Below, one piece after another: positions 49,401-57,700 of a stretch of DNA of 64,000 bases. How positions within the stretch are numbered: the stretch's first letter is position 1; the number at the start of each line of letters is the position of its first letter. Made by a program: the position numbers and the translations under genes. Under the pieces are notes generated by a model that saw only the letters and a program-made list of their open reading frames with translations, had not been told where the DNA came from and searched no databases. Source of the DNA: Ectobius pallidus (Eukaryota; Arthropoda; Insecta; Blattodea; Ectobiidae); assembly GCA_964059195.1 (NCBI GenBank), contig CAXKWD010000001.1, positions 158,832,532-158,896,531 on the forward strand. Reading direction: 5' to 3'.

Positions 49401-52400
49401 TTCTTTTTATTTGAATTAAGTAATATTTGAGGATAAGCATACCGTCGATTTCTTCTTACCTGTGATAAAATCTGGTTTCCGCTGTTTCTCGAAAATAGTT
49501 AAAATGCATTTATACAAATTTTGATCACTAGTGTACTTAAAACTTGCAATTTTTAATTGAAACAAACTGCTAGAAATAGTGCAAAGTGTAGCTGATCTCA
49601 AAAAAGTTACATTCCCCACCAGACTTTGCATGAGTGGATGGTTTTCAAAATACACATTCCTACTAAACTTTCGGGTGTATTTCTAAATAAATATTTGGTT
49701 CTTTTCTTTCTTTTTCTTTTCTTAAAAAGTATTGTACTTTATTTTTGAAATTTGTAAATGTTTTTTGTTTATTTGTGTATTTTTGTATTTGTATTTGATT
49801 TGGTTAACAATAGGCAGAAAATAAATAAGTAAAAAATAAAAATACTAAACGTCCGCTTACTCTGTCAGAATGTAAAGAGAGAAAATAACACCCAAGATAG
49901 GGGAGGAAAGTGATATAATGTGTTTGATTAGATTTGGAGATTCATACTTCCTAAATGCCCAGTGACTAATTTCTTGAGTTCACTTTTTTTGTTAATCTAA
50001 TATGTTAGAATTTAATTAGTGCTTATGGTTATCCGTAATAGTTGATCAGTTAATTCATGAGAATACAGCGAACAGTAAATAAATGGTAATCATGCGATAG
50101 AAAATGTTCTGTTCCTGCGACATACCTTATGATCGTTTTCAACGTTGATAAGGTGGTCTTTATAGGGGATACGTGCTAAGCAGAAGTTACTGCTGCAATT
50201 CGCAGCTGTAGTTAAGCACGAGAGTAATGTACACAGTTGTTAAAATTCTACGGAGCTGGAGGCATTGCAGTCTTGAAAGTTTCTTTACTGCCCATTCTAC
50301 TAAGAAATTACCTAATGTAGCCTATGAAGTCACTTGAATGCAGTTTGTTTCCTTCGTAAGTTAAAATCCGACCACTATTTTGTATATTTTGTGATAGTGT
50401 CATATTTAACCCTTTTATATGCTGGCGCATTAGGTGTTTTTTTATAAGGCAACTCTTTTTGTGATGTTAGTAACTTTGACGAACAGTCAGTTGTATTGTA
50501 GCCTAAATGACCTAACTCTGCCTTATTTAATGCAAATTCCTTAACGAGTTGAAATGTTTTTCTGCTGCCATATTTGTGTGCGTTTCACTGATATAAAATG
50601 CTCATTATTCATCGAGCATTTTGAAACTGCTTTTGTTTTCTTAAAAATATGTGGCGATAGTATATGGGTCATATTCATAATTCTTACACATTTTACAATT
50701 TAAAAAGTTCACAACAATATTTAAACTTACGATGGTCAATTTAGCCAGATTTTACAAAGTCTCAGTTTGTAAGGAATGTTTTTCTTCACGGTGACAGGTT
50801 TTCCCTCAACTCTGTTACCTTATTTATTTCATATAGTATTTCCAAATCACTTAACTGATGTAGGCACTTACAATATTTCGTATAACCATTTAATTTTAAT
50901 AAATGTATCTTAAGCATAAGTCAAATTTGCTGTACATAAATTATTTTATTTTTTTAACTACTGAATTTCAACTCTATTACTTTTCCACGAAAATTTAAAT
51001 GCCTTTTCATATAGGGACATTATGTTTTACTTCAGTTGAAACCATCATTTGCTGCTTTACATAAATCCGATTGTATCATTGTTAACTTAATTCGGTACAG
51101 TTTATAGAACAAGCCAATGTTGCACTTAATAACTTTGCTTATATTGAGTAAGAGAGATGAGAAAATATAGACATAGTATTACGTTCTGCAAATAGGTTAT
51201 GCTTCTCATCATCCATTCTAGCAATACTGTGCAACAATTTATGCAGCAAATATTATTGGTAACTGATTGGAGATAGAATTAAAATCCGTTAAAGAACACA
51301 TTTTCTATCACACAGAGATTGCAGCATTCTTGAACGTGTAGAAATGAATGAGTTATTTTTCTACTGACACTTGCACTATTTAGCACTTGATTTTGTAACC
51401 ATTTGATGGCAGTTGAGACAGACTTGGGGGCCATCTTAAAACATGGAGAACATTAATTCCAGTACTGAATAAATAGTATCTGTAAAATAAGAACAATAAG
51501 TATTTAATAATGTAATACAGAGATTAAAAAAAAACATAAAATCGTGACGCTTTTCTTTATAAAAAGTTGAACTTGAAAGGAAAATGCTAGCGGAGATATG
51601 GCATTTCTCAGTTTCCGGAGGAAACTTCTGTAAAAAAATTATGCAATGATATAAATGAACGAGAAGAAAGTCAAGTACTAGTGTAGGTATTTCTTTTGAT
51701 GTTTCAGTTTCATAATTTAATAAACATAGGTGTATATACTTAATATTTATCATTTTTAGCTTACGGACAGCAAATAGGTAATTATTTGAATATGTTCTTA
51801 AATCTCTTTTAGCCTAATCCTAGCTCAGTATATTAATTTGTTAGTTTTTGCTCTTTATCGTTTTAAATTTTCGAATTATGAGACTTTGGTTTTTAACTAC
51901 ATTTTATTATGACACTTTGTCATAAACGCACTTGCATTAGGTCTAATAAAAGTTTTAAAAGAGAATATGAACGGTTCTGAGTTTCAATAAAGTCTCGTGA
52001 ATACATGAATTACGCTAATAATCGTTCTGTGTTCGGAAGAATATTAAAACCATGCTTGGAACTGTTAGTAAGTCTGATGTTATTTTTATATAGACCAATA
52101 CATGCTTAAAAGCACCTTTAAAAAAAGGATATGGTAATGAAGTTAAGTTACCTTTCCACGTGGACTACAGTATAAAAATTGCATAGGATGAATAGTACGT
52201 TAGACTTCCTCCATACTTAACCATATCAGCCGATCATTTTTTTTTTGTGCTTTTAAGTTAACATAGCTTTATAGAGAACAAAGGTTGGTTATCTTAACCT
52301 ATTTTGAAGTCTTCATTAATATCACTTATAATATACTGTAGTTGAGGCACGTTTCATTGATATATTGTAGTACATTAGTGCGATCATGTAAAAAAGAATA

Positions 52401-52859
52401 ACTATGTATGTAACACGTATGATTTATAAAAAAAATCACATATGGAAATAAACGAATAGCAGACTACTAAAATTAATGTTTTGTAGATACAGTAATAACA
52501 AATCAATGGTTTTGCATTATCTATCGGAAGTAAATTCTGTTGTGGTTTTCCCATCAGACCGCTGTGTAACTTCATTAGCTTGGAATTATTGCGTGATTCT
52601 TTTTAATGCAAGCGACGGTATTGATTCGCTTCGCATTGTGCGATTGATTAATGGATTTGGCGAACTCCATGTGTACCTGCTCATAGTGCGGTTAATATCC
52701 CTACGCTACACTGGTAGAGAGACTCCTTTGGCATACCTTGCTGAATAAATCCTTGAGAGACTGGTGTGTAGTACACTAGCTAATTTGCTCATGCGTTTGC
52801 ATAATTAATGACGCATTGAACAAGACTATTAATAATGTACTAGCGTAATTACTTCACCC
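46494..52859. other. Long unassigned interval
   Basis: I recognise no gene or bounded element in this 6.4 kb AT-rich stretch. Short frames on both strands (for example 51436-51753 reverse and 52476-52748 forward) have no known motif. The latter lies in slightly GC-richer sequence just left of the SINE. Confidence 0.35.
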
Positions 52860-52874
52860 ATATTGATGCGTCTG
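52860..52874. repeat. SINE target-site duplication, left copy
   Basis: ATATTGATGCGTCTG is identical to 53176-53190 on the other side of the SINE. Confidence 0.92.
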
Positions 52875-53175
52875 GGGTACGCCGTAGTGTAGTGGTTGAG
52901 GCGCTGCGCTACAAACCGGAAGGTCGCGGGTTCGATTCCCGATGAGGTCATTGAGATTTTTCAATTGGCCTAATCCTTCTGGTGGCACTATGGCCCTGGG
53001 GTCGACTCAGCCTCTAACAGAAATGAGTACCAGGAGCAATCCTGGGGGTAAAGGCGGCCGGTGCGTAAGGCTGACAACCTTACCACCTTCATGTGCCGAA
53101 TGTCCAAAATCTGGGAGCCTCAACCTCCTGGAACCCTCTGGGCCTCCATGGCCTGTACAGGGATCACTTTACCTT
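52875..53175 (+). mobile_element. tRNA-derived SINE, full length
   Basis: This 301-bp element has an RNA polymerase III promoter, with box A TAGTGTAGTGGT (52885-52896) and a perfect box B GGTTCGATTCC (52929-52939). The head is therefore tRNA-derived. The body is GC-rich (ACTATGGCCCTGGGGTCGAC, AAAGGCGGCCGGTGCGTAAG), and the 3' end is CACTTTACCTT with no poly-A. It is flanked by 15-bp direct repeats, the mark of LINE-mediated target-primed insertion. The autonomous partner is unknown. The long open frame through the body is not a gene. Confidence 0.88.
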
Positions 53176-53190
53176 ATATTGATGCGTCTG
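53176..53190. repeat. SINE target-site duplication, right copy, used as BEL target
   Basis: This is the second copy of the 15-mer at 52860-52874. Its last four bases (TCTG) plus the T at 53191 form the 5-bp duplication of the adjacent BEL/Pao element. Confidence 0.92.
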
Positions 53191-53191
53191 T
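53187..53191. repeat. BEL/Pao target duplication TCTGT, left
   Basis: It is identical to the five bases after the 3' LTR (61744-61748). A 5-bp duplication is usual for BEL/Pao elements. Confidence 0.92.
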
Positions 53192-54250
53192 TGTTCAGTT
53201 ATGTTTGATACTTGAGATTTGATGGTGTTTTTTATTTTTCTTGGCCTTCTATAATAATCTTTTAATAATTATTCTTGTCTTTTTTCGGCCTTGGTAAGAT
53301 TTTATTCAATGTTAATTTTTCTCACGGCCTTCTAGTAATTATTATTTTTATTGTCAAAATACTATCTTTTGTCTTTAAATTGCCTAATCGTTGTTATCTT
53401 CGTCCAATGGGATTGATTCTTTAGTATTGTTACAAGTCATTGTTTTCAATTCAAACTTACTTCTTCATTATTCTTCCTTCGTCGTCTATTGTGTAATCCT
53501 CTGAAAGGATTTTCAATTCTCTCTGGATGCAGCTAGCAGCAGCTAATAATACTTATTCGTCTTGGAATCTGTTTACAACGATTCAAGGAATTATCAACAT
53601 TAATTTTATCTGCACAGAAGCAGTTCTAATTATTATTCGCCGCAAAATGGTGAATTTCTTCTACGTCGCTGCTAAGCTTATCTACTAGCTTTAATATTAC
53701 TTGATTGGACTTCAGGATTATTTCCTGTAGTGATATTCGTTACAAGAAGGAGTTATTTCACAAGTGAGTGTTTAAAAGATTTTAACATTCATAAATATTT
53801 GAATATTGCTTTGATGCTACACAACGCAAATTAATTTATTGACATTAGTATTGCGTTTGTGACTTGAGATTAAAAGACATTTCAAGATTAACTGTAAATC
53901 AATTTTATAGCATACAATTGCTATATGTATATGCTTAATTAATAATTACAAGTTCTCGACGTATCATGTCGAGTGGTCCTCTGGAATTTTAAATAAATCT
54001 GTATTGAAACCAACAAGGTTTTTTATTGGGCGGATTCAATCATCTCAGTTTTAGAAGATCGTCAAGACATCAAACAAGATTTAGCGAGTGATTGTGCTTA
54101 AGAAGAATTCAGTGTCGTGTTACATCGCCTATGGTCTTTGTTTCTTGTAAACCTATTATTTTATTTTCTATTCGAATGTATGGCGTGCATTTTGATTTTA
54201 ATCAGCCCTAATTATCTATGCATACAGTCCGCTGAGATGCACGTTATACA
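53192..54250 (+). repeat. 5' long terminal repeat
   Basis: 1059 bp, bounded by TGTTCAGTTATG and GCACGTTATACA. In this copy it should drive transcription. A GC-poor U3 makes the exact start site unclear. A polyadenylation hexamer AATAAA sits at 53992-53997. Two small hairpins precede it: ATAGCA/TGCTAT (53907-53924) and CTCGAC/GTCGAG (53955-53973). Confidence 0.96.
53992..53997 (+). promoter_or_regulatory. AATAAA polyadenylation signal in 5' LTR
   Basis: The canonical hexamer lies 19 bases after a 6-bp stem CTCGAC...GTCGAG. The equivalent in the 3' LTR would define the RNA 3' end, so R ends somewhat downstream of it. Confidence 0.5.
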
Positions 54251-54254
54251 TTTT

Positions 54255-54281
54255 TGGATCCTTTCCGGGCCGGATGGAACC
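54255..54281 (+). promoter_or_regulatory. Candidate primer-binding site, tRNA-Tyr-like
   Basis: Four bases after the 5' LTR the sequence is TGGATCCTTTCCGGGCCGGA followed by TGGAACC. TGG complements the tRNA 3' CCA. The rest follows the complement of the 3' half of animal tRNA-Tyr as I recall it (TGGTCCTTCGAGCCGGA, then ATCGAACC), with one extra base and several mismatches. The match extending into the T arm is suggestive. The tRNA identity is inference. Confidence 0.5.
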
Positions 54282-54586
54282 TCTATTGTAACAGACTTAT
54301 TGTAAACGACACTATTTTTTCATTCCGCCCGGACTTATTCAATATAAGTTCATTCTTTAAAGCTGTTGGTGCTCCAGATATTGCTGTTTGAGCACTATAT
54401 TTAACTATATTATTGACTATTGAAGCACATTGTTCTTCTCCTGACCATTTAGGTCAGTTTGAGCGTAGTAAATATTACTACATCTTTATCATTCAAGCTA
54501 ATTTTAGTGCTTCGCCTCCGTGTTTTACACGTGTGAGGCCATTTTCAACAGCTGATTTCAGTGAATGTTTTCAAGGGTATTTGTAT

Positions 54587-54684
54587 TTACACACTTGTAC
54601 TTACCTTTGTAAAACCAGTTACACTTTTCATGTGTTACACGCTTGTACTTACCTTTGTAAAACCAGTTACACTTATCATGTGTT
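54587..54684 (+). repeat. 48-bp tandem duplication in leader
   Basis: Two units (54587-54634 and 54635-54682) share CTTGTACTTACCTTTGTAAA then ACCAGTTACACTT(T/A)TCATG, with two or three substitutions. The length is a multiple of three. Confidence 0.88.
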
Positions 54685-54790
54685 TTGTCCCGAATGCGGG
54701 CAACAATTGACCTTAGACTTAGCTCAGGTTCCCAACTTCAATAAGTGAAGTATTGTGATTTTTTGGACAATTAATTGCGAATATCACATC

Positions 54791-57700
54791 ATGGATAATC
54801 CTGAGGCTGTTTTAAAGTCCCTTAAGGCTAAGCGTACTCCCATAAAGGCGAAGATCACACGTAAGGCTAATAATATCCTTAATTCAGTTATTAATGATGA
54901 AGGATCTTACCAAGACTTCTTGAACTTTAAAATTAAACTAGATCAGTTTGAAAATGAATATGATAAAGTTCAATCTGAAATAGACGAGCTAGCTTACTCT
55001 GAACATGAAGAAGCTTACAGATTAGAAGTAGAGGAAGTTATCGATCGAGCTACTCAATATTATAATAAACAGATTACTTCTTTCAATAAGGCTATAGCTG
55101 AACGCAAAGAAGCCGAGGCTAGGGCTATAGCCGAACGCAAAGAAGCCGAGGCTAGGGCTATAGCCGAACGCAAAGAAGCCGAGGCTAGGGCTATAGCCGA
55201 ACGCAAAGAAGCTGAGGCTAAAGCTATTGCAGAGCAAGAAAGGGCCGAGGCTAAGGCTAAAGCCGAACGCAAAGAAGCTGAGGCTAAAGCCATTGCCGAG
55301 CAAGAGAGGGCTAAAGCCGAGCGCAAGGAGGCCGAGGCCAAAGCTAAAGCTCTTGCTAGTTTTGAACGGTTAAGGGTTCAGCTCTTCAATACATTTCAGA
55401 CTATACATGAATTTGAGATTCAAGATAAACTCTCATACCGTAAGGCTTTGTTCCATCGCTCCGAACTTCAAAGGCTTATGGATAGATATAGGGATGAAAG
55501 TCCTCAATTCTTTGATGTTTCGGATCAGGAGGCTGAGCAGCTAGAACAACATATTCAAACCGAATACGCTGCTGCCTTTTTATTTATTGATTCACTCATT
55601 CTCGACAACAAGTTATTGTATGAGTCTGAACAATCTCAATCAATTAGCCAGCGTTCATCACTCGACTCTCACCTCCCTAATTTGCCCAAACTCCCGGAAT
55701 TAAAATTACCTCAATTTTCCGGCGATCCTAGGAATTGGATTGAGTTCAGGGATACCTTTACATCCCTCATCATAAATCACAGCCACATTTCAGATATGGA
55801 TAAATTCCAATATCTGAAATCATGTTTGTCACCTGAAGTGATGACTGTTATACAAAATATTCCCGTTTCATCTGCTACTTTCGAAGTGGCTTGGAAAACC
55901 TTAGCAGAAAGGTTTGACAATGATCGTTTGATTGCAAATACGCACTTAGATCATTTATTCTCTGCACCTTCCATAGTAGGGTCTTCCGCAGAGTCGCTTC
56001 AACGCTACTTGGACCATTTTGTAAGCACCGTGCATGCTCTGCACGCTTTGAATACTGAGGTTTCCTTGTCTGACCTCATCATTTCACGTATAATTGTGGA
56101 TAAGCTCCCTGTAAGTCTAATCAAGGATTGGGAGTCCTCAATTAAACTTGGTAGGCTCCCTAAACTCGAAGATTTGTTTAGCTTTTTGGAGTCGAGAGTC
56201 AGGGTGTTGCAGATGACGGAGGCAGCCCTGCGTAGTCAGTCTGCTAAATCTGCGCCTGCTTCTGCTCTCACTACCAAAGCTAAGGTCAAGCATCAGCCCA
56301 CGAGAAACAATTGTATTTGTTGTCATAATGCGCAACATCCTCTCTATCGCTGTGACAAGTTCAAGACAATGAAATTTGTGCATCGTGATCAATTTGTGAA
56401 AGATCACAATTGTTGTCGTGTTTGCCTTGGCGCAAACGGCCACGAATCCAATTGTAGTAACTTTCGTTGCAGTATTTGCAACGCAAAACACAGTAATTAT
56501 TTGCACAATCCTGCTTCTAATAATTCGCCGGCAGAAAATATAGTCAATGTAATGTCCTCTGAAAAATCACAGCAAAAATGTCTGCTTCCCACGGCCACTG
56601 TGGTAATTCTCGACAAAAATAGTCGTGCTGTAGAGGCTACAGCGTTTCTAGATAGCGGTTCGGACTGTAACCTAATCAGTAATAGGTTATTCAAACAGTT
56701 AGGCTTGTCTCCTTTACCTCATTCCACTACGCTGGCTGGTGTACTGTCCACTAATGTAAGCACACTAAAACTTGCATCGATATCACTTAGATCTCGTGTT
56801 ACTCCTTGGTACTGTGATACTGAGGCTATTATTGTCCCAGAAATCTCCACATCCAAGTTTCCAAAACACTCAATTGACATTCAGGGATGGAATATTCCCC
56901 CCAATCTGCAATTAGCTGATTTGCAGTTTAATGAGCCTAAATATGTTGACTTGCTCTTGGGAGTTGAAATCTTTTCTCAAATTATAGCTCCTGGTCAGAT
57001 ATCTGCTCCCAACTATCCCACCATTCAGAATTCCAAGCTAGGCTGGTATTTTTCAGGCAAATTGCCTCCTTCTCCTTTTTCCCAACATCGTCATAATCAT
57101 TTGACTCATTGCAAGAAGCGATTCAATCAGAATAAGTCTCCCATATTTAACCCTGCTAATTCCGGGGGAACTTTTGCCAATTATTCAGCCTTCCTAACTT
57201 CTGATGGAGATATTAGTAATCAACTCACTAAATTCTGGGAGTTAGAGAAGGTTTCTAATTGTGCTCCTTTTCCTGACGAGTCCTTCTGTGAGAAGCATTT
57301 CTTAGACACTACTCAGAGAGATTCTGATGGGAGGTATATTGTGAAGCTTCCCTTTCGTATTGACCCAGAGACTTTGGGCACTACTAAAGCCCAAGCTTTA
57401 AAAAGGTTTCATTCTTTGGAGAAGCGATTATCTTCTAATCCCTCTCTCCAGTTAGAGTACTGCAAGTTTATGTCTGAATATGAAGAGCTGGGTCATATGG
57501 AACCTGCTATTGAGGATTGTGCTGCTAAGTACGAATATGTAATTCCTCATCACCCTGTATTTAAGCCATCTAGCACTACCACTAAGTTGAGGGTAGTGTT
57601 CGATGCTTCGGCGAAATCTTCATCTGGCAAGTCACTTAATGACATTCTTGCCGTTGGTTCAGTAGTGCAGCCAGATCTGTTTTCTATATTGCTCCGATTT

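Larger units (their letters stand above)
54251..54790 (+). other. Untranslated leader between LTR and Gag-Pol
   Basis: 540 bp holding the primer site, a tandem duplication (54587-54684) and probably packaging signals. The reading frame of Gag-Pol is also open upstream from 54392 to a single TGA at 54746-54748. That open part has no ATG start, so I treat it as leader and not as a gene. Confidence 0.6.

Noticed and set aside
51436..51753. A 105-codon reverse frame
   Set aside because: It is AT-rich with no motif or splice support; a frame of this length is expected somewhere in 64 kb of such DNA.
52875..52950. A functional tRNA gene
   Set aside because: Boxes A and B are good, but the segment continues into a 300-bp body with a 15-bp target duplication, which makes it a SINE.
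52942..53208. An 88-codon frame just left of the BEL element
   Set aside because: It lies in the body of the tRNA-derived SINE and runs into the LTR. GC-rich SINE sequence is open by chance.
54413..54748. A 111-codon frame in the BEL leader as a separate protein
   Set aside because: It has no ATG start and no recognisable domain, and half of it is the 48-bp duplication. It is recorded only as an oddity of the leader.
55022..55341. Two overlapping reverse-strand open frames of about 93 codons inside Gag
   Set aside because: They are created by the 33-bp coding repeat, whose length keeps all frames open. There is no independent evidence of a gene.
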